NCBI GenBank assembly: GCA_002787535.1
Contig: PCXB01000061.1
Coordinates: 1 to 56,443 of the forward strand
Origin: Deltaproteobacteria bacterium CG11_big_fil_rev_8_21_14_0_20_45_16
Lineage (GTDB): Bacteria; Bdellovibrionota; UBA2394
DNA: 56,443 nucleotides
Direction of reading: 5' to 3'
Below, one piece after another: positions 26,401 to 35,169 of the stretch. The translations under genes were made by a program, and so were the position numbers. The stretch's first letter is position 1, and each line of letters opens with the position of its first letter. The notes beneath the pieces are model-generated. The model saw only the letters and a list, made by a program, of their open reading frames with translations, searched no databases and had not been told where the DNA came from.

Positions 26401-27087
26401 TTACAAAACTTTTAAGAGCTCAACTTCAAATATGAGCACCGAATTCGGAGGTATGCTGGGTCGGCCCTGTTCGCCATAAGCCAACTCAGAAGGAATGTAA
26501 AATGTCGACTTTCCGCCTTCGGTCATTAGTTGCAGGCCTTCCGTCCAGCCCTTAATAACTTGATTCAAACCAAACTCAGCAGGCTCATTTCGCGAATAGG
26601 AACTATCAAACTCCGTCCCATCCAACAAAGTCCCCTTATAATGAACCCGGACCTTGTCAGTAGCTTTTGGTTTCTTTCCCTTCCCTTCGGTCACAACTTT
26701 GTATTGAAGACCTGAAGCTGTTGTCTTTATGCCATCCTTCTTTTTGTTGTCCTCAAGGAAAGCCTTACCTTTTGAGGTATTTCCTTCCGCTTCTTTATCC
26801 ATCTTGGCCATCATTTTTTCCTGCATCGACATAAAAACTTTTTGCATTTCATCGGGGGTCATCTTGGATTCTTTTCCCGACATCGCTTCAGATATGGAAG
26901 CACCTAAAACGCTTACGTCGATTTCTAGTCCTTGCTGCTGAAATTGCTTTCCAATCTGCTGACCAATAACATAAGACAATTTTTGTTCATCCGTATCCAA
27001 CTTAACCTCCGCTTTTTTATCGCAACCCATCATCAGTGCTAAAGCCGCACATCCCAAGACCAGATTTAATAGAGAAAATCTCTTCAT
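26401..27087 (-). CDS. FKBP-type peptidyl-prolyl isomerase lipoprotein
   Basis: A FkpA/Mip-like proline isomerase of about 228 residues that helps fold envelope proteins. The start at 27087 has AAAGGA upstream and gives a lipoprotein signal with lipobox LMMGC (C22). An N-terminal helical dimerisation domain follows ([20 protein letters not shown]), then the FKBP domain with [40 protein letters not shown] and [13 protein letters not shown]. It is probably anchored in the membrane facing the periplasm. Confidence 0.94.
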   Translation of the reverse strand: MKRFSLLNLVLGCAALALMMGCDKKAEVKLDTDEQKLSYVIGQQIGKQFQQQGLEIDVSVLGASISEAMSGKESKMTPDEMQKVFMSMQEKMMAKMDKEAEGNTSKGKAFLEDNKKKDGIKTTASGLQYKVVTEGKGKKPKATDKVRVHYKGTLLDGTEFDSSYSRNEPAEFGLNQVIKGWTEGLQLMTEGGKSTFYIPSELAYGEQGRPSIPPNSVLIFEVELLKVL

Positions 27088-27147
27088 TTCACGCGTCCTT
27101 TCTTGCGAGGACTCTACGCAGTTCATAGACACCAACCAAGAAAATAA

Positions 27148-27600
27148 TTAGCTCCCGAGGGCCGCACATTGATTTTCGGAAAACCTAACGGGAGCCATTC
27201 TTTGAAGACTTATATGCACAAGAAATAGATTCATCTGATTCTTAGCGTCAAGCTCTCCCCAATCGTTCTCCGCAAGCCCCCTGTCCCCCTCCAAAACTAC
27301 GCCTTGGAACATCGCCTGAGTAAGCCGAAGACTTGCCGCCCGGATTTCTACAACCCGAGTAAGTATCGTGACCTCATCCTCAAAAAAGAGCGGTTTCATA
27401 TAAGAAACCTGCATTTCTCTCACGGCCAAGGCATAGCCGGAGTCGATCATATTTTTAAAACTTACACCTCGTTCTCTCAAAAAGCTTACCCGAGCTCGTT
27501 CATAGAAATTGAGGTATTTAGGGTGGTGCAAAACCCCACCAGAATCCACATCCTCAAATTCGACTCGCGTTCGGTATAAGTGAGACCGTCGACTAGGCAT
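27148..27600 (-). CDS. YbgC/4HBT-type acyl-CoA thioesterase
   Basis: A hotdog-fold thioesterase of 150 residues. The catalytic block VEFEDVDSGGVLHHPKYLNF followed by YERARVSFLRERG matches the YbgC/4-hydroxybenzoyl-CoA thioesterase group, with the active-site Asp in DVDSGG. It likely hydrolyses short acyl-CoA or acyl-ACP. Its start overlaps the end of metG by eight bases, so the two are cotranscribed. The usual tol-pal neighbours are absent here. Confidence 0.87.
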   Translation of the reverse strand: MPSRRSHLYRTRVEFEDVDSGGVLHHPKYLNFYERARVSFLRERGVSFKNMIDSGYALAVREMQVSYMKPLFFEDEVTILTRVVEIRAASLRLTQAMFQGVVLEGDRGLAENDWGELDAKNQMNLFLVHISLQRMAPVRFSENQCAALGS

Positions 27601-29071
27601 CGGCGGATGCCACTTCGATTTTAGGAAAAATCATTTCAGGCTCACTCAATTGGAAGGTTTGCTTGCCAAACACCAAATCAGCTTGAGTCGTCTCTGGACA
27701 GCCCAAGGATTCAAGTGTCTTTTGAGATACATTCGGCATAAACGCCTTCACATAAAATCCTACGACCTGAATACCCGATAGCGCATTGTACAAAACTTCC
27801 TTGAGCTTCCCTGGATCATCTTTTATTTTCCAGGGTTCCTCTTGATTAAGATACAAATTGATCTCATTAACTTTTTCCCAGAGCTTCTCTAAAGCACGAT
27901 GATGCTCTCGCCGCTCCATTGCATCTTGCATTTCGTCACCCAACTTATCGAGATTCAGTTTGTTCGCAACAGTCTCTGGCGTGATCTCAGTGCCAAACTT
28001 TTTCATTGTCAGCTTAACCACTCTCATCAAAAGATTGCCATAGTCATTGGCCAGCTCATTATTGTGTCGCATGACAAGGTCTTGAGTGACAAAAGCGCCA
28101 TCCTGCCCGGATGGAATGGCCCGTAATAAATAATATCGAAAAGAATCTATAGGAAAATTTGCGATAACCTCCAGGGGATCAACACCATTACCCAAACTCT
28201 TAGACATTTTTCTACCATCTTGCCCTAATACCATTCCGTGAACATAGATTTGCTCTGGAATCTCCAAATCCGCCGCCTTCAGCATGGCCGGCCAAATAAT
28301 CGTATGAAACCAAGTGATGTCCTTGCCAATAACATGTACTTGAGCCGGCCAAAAGGATTTGTCCTTAACTGCGGTATAGTAATTAATAAGCGCATCGAAC
28401 CAGGTATAAACAACATACTTCTCATCACCAGGAACGGGAATGCCCCAACCCGCGTTCGGTCGACTAACTGACAAGTCTCGAATTGGATCGGACTTGATTC
28501 TCTGAAGCATTTCTTTTCGCGCTGAGTTGGGAACAATGAACGACTCATTCTCAGCAATATATTCTTTTATCCACGACTCATATTTACTAAGACGAAAAAA
28601 ATACCCTTTCTCTTTTACTTTCTCCAAAGGGCTTTGATGCACGGGGCATTTCATATCCTCCGCCTGCATTTCTGTATAAAAATTTTCACACGCCAGGCAG
28701 TACCAACCCTCGTAATCGCCTTGATAAATTTCACCTCGATCATCCAGTCGTTTCCACAGCCACTGAACTACTTTGTGATGCCGCGGCTCAGACGTTCGAA
28801 TAAAGTCATCGTTTGAAATTTTTAGTGAGCGACATAGGTCTCTAAAGACATCGACCTGTCGATCGACGTAAGAAAGAGTCTCTTCTTTGGCCTCTTCGGC
28901 AGCCTTAATTAATTTTTGACCGTTTTCATCTGTTCCCGTTAAAAAGAAGGTTTCTCGACCAAGCATCCTATTCCAGCGCGCGTAGACATCCGTAATTACC
29001 TTCTCGTAGGCATGTCCCATATGGGGTCGACCGTTGGGATAATCGATTGCTGTTGTAATATAAAAACGCAT
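27593..29071 (-). CDS. metG: Methionyl-tRNA synthetase
   Basis: Class I synthetase charging tRNA-Met, about 492 residues. The start at 29071 gives MRFYITTAIDYPNGRPHMGH with the HIGH-type motif HMGH at 17-20; a TTG 54 bases upstream is less likely. The zinc-binding insert has WYCLACENFYTE and a downstream CPVHQ, that is two Cys plus Cys/His. The KMSKS loop reads GRKMSKSLGN. The C-terminal anticodon-binding helical domain is present; the optional EMAP-type tRNA-binding tail is missing, as in many short MetG proteins. Confidence 0.96.
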   Translation of the reverse strand: MRFYITTAIDYPNGRPHMGHAYEKVITDVYARWNRMLGRETFFLTGTDENGQKLIKAAEEAKEETLSYVDRQVDVFRDLCRSLKISNDDFIRTSEPRHHKVVQWLWKRLDDRGEIYQGDYEGWYCLACENFYTEMQAEDMKCPVHQSPLEKVKEKGYFFRLSKYESWIKEYIAENESFIVPNSARKEMLQRIKSDPIRDLSVSRPNAGWGIPVPGDEKYVVYTWFDALINYYTAVKDKSFWPAQVHVIGKDITWFHTIIWPAMLKAADLEIPEQIYVHGMVLGQDGRKMSKSLGNGVDPLEVIANFPIDSFRYYLLRAIPSGQDGAFVTQDLVMRHNNELANDYGNLLMRVVKLTMKKFGTEITPETVANKLNLDKLGDEMQDAMERREHHRALEKLWEKVNEINLYLNQEEPWKIKDDPGKLKEVLYNALSGIQVVGFYVKAFMPNVSQKTLESLGCPETTQADLVFGKQTFQLSEPEMIFPKIEVASADA

Positions 29072-29176
29072 TCTATCGCAGTCTAATACACTCGGATTTT
29101 CCCACGCCAGGAAAGAATCCAACAAAGCTCATTAGGACTTTATGATCCATTTTGATTCAGCTAAGGCTTTATTTAT

Positions 29177-29587
29177 ATGGTCAAAAGCACCGTTCGATAT
29201 CTTGAAAATCTTCGCTGCGAGCTAGTTCACGAAGCGTCCCAAGCAAAGATTCGGACAGATGCGCCCATAGACAATCAAGGGGAAGGCGCTTTGTTTTCAC
29301 CAACTGATCTTGTAGGGGCGGCGCTAAGCAGTTGTATCATTACGACAATTGGGATCGTAGCGAAGCAAAAAGGATTTTCTATCTCGACCGCTCATGGCAG
29401 CCTCGAAAAAGAGATGACGCCTGCGCCAAGAAGGATTGCTTCCCTTAAGCTTGAGTTGCATTTTCCGATGGCCCTCACCGAAGAGGAGCGTGCGACGGTC
29501 GAGCGAACGGCACGTCATTGTCCCGTCCATCGAAGTCTCCATCCCGATATTCAAATTCCTATACAGTTTTTGTACGATCTGAATTGA
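29177..29587 (+). CDS. OsmC-family protein
   Basis: A 136-residue OsmC/YhfA-type protein. The family's two redox cysteines are present in GAALSSCIITTIGIVA and ARHCPVHRSLHPDI, and FSPTDLVGAAL is typical. OsmC members reduce organic hydroperoxides, while the YhfA subgroup is less clear. It is divergent from metG and six bases ahead of the next small gene. Confidence 0.9.
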   Translation: MVKSTVRYLENLRCELVHEASQAKIRTDAPIDNQGEGALFSPTDLVGAALSSCIITTIGIVAKQKGFSISTAHGSLEKEMTPAPRRIASLKLELHFPMALTEEERATVERTARHCPVHRSLHPDIQIPIQFLYDLN

Positions 29588-29592
29588 GTTAA

Positions 29593-29874
29593 ATGTCTGA
29601 CGACGAACCAACACCCATTATAGATCTCAACGCCTTTAAGAAACTTAAGGAAAAGGAAAAAGTTTACGAGCAGGCCCTCGATCAGTTCCGCGGAAGTTTC
29701 CCCTTAATCCCCATACGAGGTGATGACCATCTTAAGGAAGCCCTTAAGGCCCTTGATGCTGTCGAAGCTTTTATTTTACGAGCCAAAGGCAAGCTTCCCG
29801 AGGGTCTCATCGAAGCGGCTGAAGCCTATCGAAATGATCTCGCCAAAGTTATTGAGGGATTTGATAAAACATAA
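29593..29874 (+). CDS. Small helical hypothetical protein
   Basis: A 93-residue acidic protein, mostly predicted helix. It starts with DEPTPIIDLNAFKKLKEKEK and contains a second helical part (LKEALKALDAVEAFILRAKG, then LPEGLIEAAEAY). No family is recognised and there is no signal peptide. It follows the OsmC gene by five bases and is 97 bases before the cyclase gene, so it may be cotranscribed with the former. Confidence 0.7.
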   Translation: MSDDEPTPIIDLNAFKKLKEKEKVYEQALDQFRGSFPLIPIRGDDHLKEALKALDAVEAFILRAKGKLPEGLIEAAEAYRNDLAKVIEGFDKT

Positions 29875-29932
29875 TAATTACAGCCTCTTAAGTCCCGTCC
29901 CAGAGCTGGTCGAGCATGTTACAATATGTCTA

Positions 29933-29952
29933 GCCGGTCATTTTTGATCGGC
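29933..29952 (+). promoter_or_regulatory. Stem-loop just before the cyclase ribosome binding site
   Basis: GCCGGTCA and TGATCGGC can pair over eight positions (one G-T) with a TTTT loop, ending two bases before the G-rich ribosome binding site of the cyclase gene. It could affect translation initiation or end the upstream transcript. A TACAAT at 29920-29925 may be a -10 box. Confidence 0.4.
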
Positions 29953-29971
29953 CGGGTTGGGGGCTTAGTCG

Positions 29972-32926
29972 TTGAAATGTTCTTCTTGTCATGCCGATAT
30001 ACAATTGCGGGCAAAGTTTTGCTCCGAATGCGGTCATTCCAACCGTGAACAATCCGGTGTAGCCGAAATCACTGGAACCCAAAAACGCCCATCGTTTTTG
30101 ACAGATGGGCATCGAAGTGGCGGAAGACGACTTAAACAATACGAAATGGTCATAGACCAGATGGAAGGCTCTCGCCGTCAGGTCAGCGTGATTTTTACTG
30201 ACATTTCCGGATTTACAAGCCTATGTGAACGACTCGATCCTGAAGAAGCCACGGATCTAGTAAATGCCTACTTTCGTCGGCTGGGCGCCATCATTGACAC
30301 CCAAGAAGGTTATATCGACAAGTTCATTGGAGATTGTATCATGGCGGTCTTCGGTGCTCCTCTTGCTCATGAAGATGACGCCAAACGGGCCATCCAATGC
30401 GCCCTGCTCATGCAAAAAGAAATCAAAATCTTGAACGAGGAATACGATCTCGGTCTCGCCCTGTCCATTGGCGTCAATACTGGACCGGCTGTAGCGGGAG
30501 GAATTGGAACGGAAGAAAAACTTCAGTTTACGGTTATCGGCGATTCAGTAAATCTCGCTCAAAGATTTCAATCCTTGGCCCCTCCAAACGAAATTTACAT
30601 AGGACCCAAGACCCATACACTTACTCGGGATCTCTTTGTATTTGAAGAAATCCCTAATTTAACCATTAAAGGCAAGGCCAACAAATTGTCCGCGTTTAAG
30701 GTTCTTGGAGAAAATGAGGCTAAGAACACGACATTTCGTTCCAATAAAATTTTTCGGAAAACCTTTATTCAAGGCATTGCTCAGAGTGTTTTTAAATCTC
30801 AGGAGGATGTCTGCATCTTCGGTCCCGCTGGTATTGGCAAAAGCTTTATTCTCGACGCGTTAACGCGATCTCTTCAAGCCTTGGGAAAAGAAGTTCTCCA
30901 CTTGAGAAACATAAATAAACCTACAGAAGAATATGCCACAACGATCAGGGCTCTAGAGAAACTTGGACTAACTGTTGATCCAGAAACTTCAGAGTCTCAT
31001 CGTCGTCGCTACTTATTTAACTTGCTAAAAGAAAAGCTCGTCTCCAAAAACGAAATTGTCGTTCTCATTGATAACTTTGATCAGATCGATCCAGCGTCGG
31101 CTGATATCTTTGGAAACATCCTGCAACTGAGAAGCCGTGCCTATCGATTTGTCATAGCGCAAACCGACACGCCCTCGACCATTCGCGGCCTTCAAAATCT
31201 TGAGATAGCAACTTTCGAGCCCGAGGAAGCCTTAACATTTATCCAAGATCTTCTGAAAGATGAACGCATTGATCCGCATCTCCAAGCCTACATTTGGGAA
31301 CAGAGTCATGGATCGCCACATCAAATCATGGAAGTGCTAAGAAGCCTTAAAAATGAAAATCAAATTTCCAAAAACTCCGCCGGGGTTTGGGGCCTGGAAA
31401 AGGAAACAGGATTTGAAACTGGCGGCCACAGATTACAAGCGCTTAAGGTTTCGAATTTTGATAAGCTTGATGGACTTGATCGCGATCATCTTGAGCTATG
31501 CGCCTGTCTCGATAAAAGTTTTAGTATGGATCTGCTCCGCGCTCTTATCGGAAAAGACCAACAAGCCTCGGACAGCCTAAACTTCCTTGTCTCTGAAAAT
31601 TACTTGCAACTCACAACTACCAAAACTGGCAAGAAGCAAATCAGTTTTAGAGACGCATCGGATCGGGCAATCCTCTACGATATGATTCTTTTGAAAAAAC
31701 GCCAGCAAATCCACCGTAATATTTTAGAAAAACTTCGACGGGGCTATAGAACTCTAAAGGACGACCCCGATCTCGAGTTTCAAAGCCAAATTATCCGTCA
31801 GATTTTACATCTTGATCTTGAAGCTTTGAAACGTCAGGAGTTTGTATTAGAAATCCTTCAGAACCCAAAGGTTTCCTGGTCCGACCTTGTGCACTCCATC
31901 CAGACGGAATCGCCGGACTTTGCCTCACTTTCGACACACGCCTTCCTGCTCAGAATACAAGGAAATTATTCAGAAGCACGAGGACGCTATGAAGATCTAC
32001 TTCGATCACTTCCCGCGGACTCGCCCCCTGATGATCAGTTGTATCTCAAACTCTCCTATTTAAACTGTTTAGTCCAACTTAGCGAATACGATCGAGCTAA
32101 GTCTCTTTTCAACGAGCTAGAAACGAAGTTGGAACGGACCGCCAACCTCCAACTAAAGATAGAACTAAAAAGAATCCGAGCCGTATACTATGCCAAAAAA
32201 GATAACTGGGAAAAGAGCTCTACGATTTTCCAAGAGGCCGCCAAAGATGCCTCGCAAATCTCCGATCTGTTTTCAAAGTGGAACTTCTATCTTTCATTCG
32301 GCCTTTTTGCTCTCCAAATTAGAAAATTTGAGCTGGCAAAAACATTATTGTCCGAATCCCTTGGCTTGGTGCGGAACCTCCCTGCTCTACAGGTCTTACC
32401 TTGCTACGCCTTGGGCCTGACAAGCTTTGAAAGCGATCAGATGGAAGATGCCTATGCCTGGTTTGAACAAAGTTTAGAGAAAGCCAAAAAGCTCTCTTGG
32501 TCGTCCCAGGCTCTCCAATCAACTTATAATAGAGCGCTCAGCGCATTCTTTCAAAGAAATTTGGAAGTGGCCGCCTCACATTTTAAGGAGTCAATTCAAC
32601 TGGCCGAACATCTCCAGAACCGCCCAGAGCAACTAAAATCCGGATGTCTTCTCTCATATTGTGAGTACCTTCAGAGTCAAAAGCCTGAAAAGCTTTCGCT
32701 ATTTCAAAAACTTCTCGAGAAAGTGAATGCTCTTGAAGGCCCGCAATTGGTGTTTAGCATTCATCAGACACTTTTTAATTATTATCTTAAAATCGGCAAA
32801 GCCCCGGAAGCCAAAGATCAATTGGACTTGGCCGATAGCCTTGCTAAAAATTTAAATGACCCAAATCGGATCAGTTGGATCGAGGAAAACCGAGCGCGCA
32901 TTTCCTTACAGGCTTCCAAGGCTTAA
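29972..32926 (+). CDS. Class III adenylate cyclase with zinc ribbon, AAA ATPase and TPR domains
   Basis: A 984-residue signalling protein starting at TTG after GGGTTGGGGG. Residues 3-20 form a zinc ribbon (CSSCHAD, FCSECG). The class III cyclase domain (about 68-215) has metal ligands D77 (FTDISG) and D121 (FIGDCIMAVFG), adenine-specifying K117 and D191, and transition-state N194 and R198, so it should make cAMP from ATP. A STAND-like AAA domain follows, with Walker A GPAGIGKS (284-291) and Walker B VVLIDNFD (363-370). From about 640 to the end are TPR-like repeats. The protein is probably cytoplasmic and ligand- or partner-gated. Its end overlaps the convergent gene by 21 bases. Confidence 0.92.
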   Translation: MKCSSCHADIQLRAKFCSECGHSNREQSGVAEITGTQKRPSFLTDGHRSGGRRLKQYEMVIDQMEGSRRQVSVIFTDISGFTSLCERLDPEEATDLVNAYFRRLGAIIDTQEGYIDKFIGDCIMAVFGAPLAHEDDAKRAIQCALLMQKEIKILNEEYDLGLALSIGVNTGPAVAGGIGTEEKLQFTVIGDSVNLAQRFQSLAPPNEIYIGPKTHTLTRDLFVFEEIPNLTIKGKANKLSAFKVLGENEAKNTTFRSNKIFRKTFIQGIAQSVFKSQEDVCIFGPAGIGKSFILDALTRSLQALGKEVLHLRNINKPTEEYATTIRALEKLGLTVDPETSESHRRRYLFNLLKEKLVSKNEIVVLIDNFDQIDPASADIFGNILQLRSRAYRFVIAQTDTPSTIRGLQNLEIATFEPEEALTFIQDLLKDERIDPHLQAYIWEQSHGSPHQIMEVLRSLKNENQISKNSAGVWGLEKETGFETGGHRLQALKVSNFDKLDGLDRDHLELCACLDKSFSMDLLRALIGKDQQASDSLNFLVSENYLQLTTTKTGKKQISFRDASDRAILYDMILLKKRQQIHRNILEKLRRGYRTLKDDPDLEFQSQIIRQILHLDLEALKRQEFVLEILQNPKVSWSDLVHSIQTESPDFASLSTHAFLLRIQGNYSEARGRYEDLLRSLPADSPPDDQLYLKLSYLNCLVQLSEYDRAKSLFNELETKLERTANLQLKIELKRIRAVYYAKKDNWEKSSTIFQEAAKDASQISDLFSKWNFYLSFGLFALQIRKFELAKTLLSESLGLVRNLPALQVLPCYALGLTSFESDQMEDAYAWFEQSLEKAKKLSWSSQALQSTYNRALSAFFQRNLEVAASHFKESIQLAEHLQNRPEQLKSGCLLSYCEYLQSQKPEKLSLFQKLLEKVNALEGPQLVFSIHQTLFNYYLKIGKAPEAKDQLDLADSLAKNLNDPNRISWIEENRARISLQASKA

Positions 32927-34369
32927 AATTGAATTTAACTTAGATGAATTTTTTGGTCTCAGATCGTAGAGTTCTTCTTCTATCATCTTGGCAATACTTG
33001 ATTTAAACAAACCAGTTTTTTCTTGAATTTCATTAAGATCGACGACTTTAGGACTCCCCAAAATCTCACCATTGGCAGCTTTAAGCACTGCCACCACAGG
33101 ACGGTGGGGCTGAGACAAATCAGACTGCACCGAACATACTTGCCCGACATCACCATTTTGAAGTTCAACAAAACTTCCTACCGGCACAACACCCACCCAA
33201 GACACGAACAGCTTAACAAAACTACGATCACAACCCATGGGATCTTGAAGCAATTTCATAATGGCTCTTTGCGGACTCTCATGTGAAGAACGCCTATCTT
33301 GAACAATACTTTGATGAAAACTCAGTACGACACGAAGCATCCGACTAAAAAAGTGTTGATAACACTTTTCTCCATTAGCTTCGTAAACACCCTTTTGACC
33401 AAAACTCATGCTAAACTCACAAATACTAAGCAGTTGAAGCTCCGTCAGATCAAAGACTTCTTTATATTTCTCCCAGTTTTTTAAAACTCGACTTATTCGC
33501 TGCTCGCTACTCAACCGAAAGCCAGGATCATTCGAATCCTGAACGAAATTTAACAGATAATAAAATCCCGTTGAAGCCAACTCAATCGTGATTCGTGGTG
33601 GAAGCCCCAAAGATTTAGCCCAACCAAACAAGGTCAAGACACTCTGCGCAGCGACCTCCACCAGAGGCACCGCACATGACTTGGAGCTCATCGTGCAAAA
33701 GAAAGAGATAAGCTCCGACTCCGGAGAAGAATTGAGCTCATAGAGAATTTGGTCCAGATTGCGGGCATCAAGATCCTGATCGAGCGGCTGAGCCCGAACA
33801 ACAGCCAGGCCAAGTCTTATCAATTTATTATAGATAAGCTCGACACTAGAATCTACATCTTGATCTCCATCCACGTCACTTCCAAGGGATTTGAGAACAA
33901 AGTCTGTTAGTTGGCGCTTAAAAAGATTTTCCGTAAGACGTTCTAAACTCTCCCCTTTCCTGTGAGCCGACAAAGTCTTAACAAACTCTGGCAAGCGAGA
34001 TAGTTGATCGGCATCAGCAAGTTCGAAACCTAAAATTTTTCTCGATCGAAAAAATCTCAAAATGCATTTGAACTTCGAAATCAAATAGGGCCGAGGTCGA
34101 ACTCTCACACCGCTCAAAAATATCTGATCCCCTTGAATGAGCAGTCCGAAACTCTCCACACCCGGCAATTTCGCCCAATGAAAAGCGGCTCTCTTAATTT
34201 CGTCGTCAAGCTTGACGACGAGCTGGTTCGATTCCTCATGGCTCTCTAGTGCGCGTATAAGTTTGAAAATGCTAATTAGAAATTCCCGAGCCAATGTTTG
34301 TCGAACAATCAGAACCCCGCGATCTCTGTTAAGAATATCCTCCAGCTCCTTGTTCTCGATGGCACTCAT
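32906..34369 (-). CDS. Degenerate HD-GYP-like protein
   Basis: A 487-residue protein. The C-terminal half resembles the end of HD-GYP phosphodiesterases: ESPQRAIMKLLQDPMGCDRS, then VKLFVSWVGVVPVGSFVELQ and NGDVGQVCSV. However, the metal-binding HD pair and the GYP loop are not visible, so it is probably not a c-di-GMP hydrolase. The N-terminal part, with SFGLLIQGDQIFLSGVRVRP, resembles the helical input domain often joined to HD domains in deltaproteobacteria. Its ATG overlaps the preceding stop (ATGA), so it is coupled to the HEAT-like gene. It probably acts as a binding or scaffold protein. Family placement is from recall of the pattern only. Confidence 0.7.
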   Translation of the reverse strand: MSAIENKELEDILNRDRGVLIVRQTLAREFLISIFKLIRALESHEESNQLVVKLDDEIKRAAFHWAKLPGVESFGLLIQGDQIFLSGVRVRPRPYLISKFKCILRFFRSRKILGFELADADQLSRLPEFVKTLSAHRKGESLERLTENLFKRQLTDFVLKSLGSDVDGDQDVDSSVELIYNKLIRLGLAVVRAQPLDQDLDARNLDQILYELNSSPESELISFFCTMSSKSCAVPLVEVAAQSVLTLFGWAKSLGLPPRITIELASTGFYYLLNFVQDSNDPGFRLSSEQRISRVLKNWEKYKEVFDLTELQLLSICEFSMSFGQKGVYEANGEKCYQHFFSRMLRVVLSFHQSIVQDRRSSHESPQRAIMKLLQDPMGCDRSFVKLFVSWVGVVPVGSFVELQNGDVGQVCSVQSDLSQPHRPVVAVLKAANGEILGSPKVVDLNEIQEKTGLFKSSIAKMIEEELYDLRPKNSSKLNSILSLGSL

Positions 34370-35100
34370 ATTTTGTTCCTCAAAATCTCAAGTCTATCCT
34401 TGATTTCGCTCTTCTGAAAATAGACGGAAGTTTCGGGTAGCAACCACTCCAAATGTTTCAGATCCCCCTCCACCGGCTTAAACTGAAGACAAGCCTTAAT
34501 GATGGCTTCTCGCTCGTTGGGATGCTTTGGCCACCAAACCCACTTTCGGCTCCGGACGTAAGGCTCAAACAAAGACAACGCCCCCATACCAATATACTTC
34601 AGTGCCAATTCGGACCAACCTAACATAAATCGAGTGCACATCATTGATTCGGTAGCCAAGGTCCAACGATTAGTCTGAAAGATTTTGAGAACAAAAATCT
34701 TCCAATGCGCTTGGGGTGGTGACTCCGCAAGCGCTCGGATCCAAACCTCTCTAGTCTCGTCAGGAATTTTGTCATAGATCTGAAGAGCAACCTGTGGATC
34801 CAACTTCATATTTGCCAAATAGAACGAAGCTTGTCGCGCAAGTTTCTGATATGGCGATCGTATGGCTCGTTCCAAAAGGCTATATTTTGTTGGCCAATCG
34901 AGGCGGCGCAATAGTGGTAAAATGCCCACCAAAACTTCTTCGCCCCATTCAAACATTAGTTTTTCGTGTGGCAGATCTCGTTTGAGCATCATATCCAAAA
35001 ATTCAACGAGTGCGTCTTTCTCATCTTGAAGCAGAAAATGCTCGATCACGGCTTTGAACTGCCCCGGGTCAATATAAGGAAGTAGTCGCCTCGAGACCAC
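34366..35100 (-). CDS. Downstream part of a split HEAT-like helical protein
   Basis: A 244-residue helical protein with HEAT-like pairs (PLLRRLDWPTKYSLLERAIR, KLARQASFYLANMKLDP). The only nearby start is GTG at 35100, with AAGGA 13 bases upstream, which is rather far. It is in the same frame as the upstream gene, separated by one TAG and 22 open codons. It is therefore likely the C-terminal half of one ancestral protein of about 586 residues. Separate translation from the GTG remains possible. It ends overlapping the HD-GYP-like start. Confidence 0.65.
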   Translation of the reverse strand: MVSRRLLPYIDPGQFKAVIEHFLLQDEKDALVEFLDMMLKRDLPHEKLMFEWGEEVLVGILPLLRRLDWPTKYSLLERAIRSPYQKLARQASFYLANMKLDPQVALQIYDKIPDETREVWIRALAESPPQAHWKIFVLKIFQTNRWTLATESMMCTRFMLGWSELALKYIGMGALSLFEPYVRSRKWVWWPKHPNEREAIIKACLQFKPVEGDLKHLEWLLPETSVYFQKSEIKDRLEILRNKI

Positions 35101-35166
35101 TGACCGCTCAGCATCCTTAAGAGATGCGATGAGTCGCTTTTCACTGGCAGGCTGTTTGAGTGTATT

Positions 35167-35169
35167 CTA
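35167..35169 (-). other. In-frame TAG joining two halves of a HEAT-like gene
   Basis: After the codons for SGILETI the frame meets TAG, then continues open for 22 codons (NTLKQPASEKRLIASLKDAE and so on) straight into the frame starting at 35100. One base change would restore a single open reading frame from 36126 to 34366. Confidence 0.6.

Noticed and set aside
34224-34234. tRNA T-loop-like GGTTCGATTCC
   Set aside because: The flanking bases do not form a T-stem and it lies inside the HD-GYP-like coding sequence.
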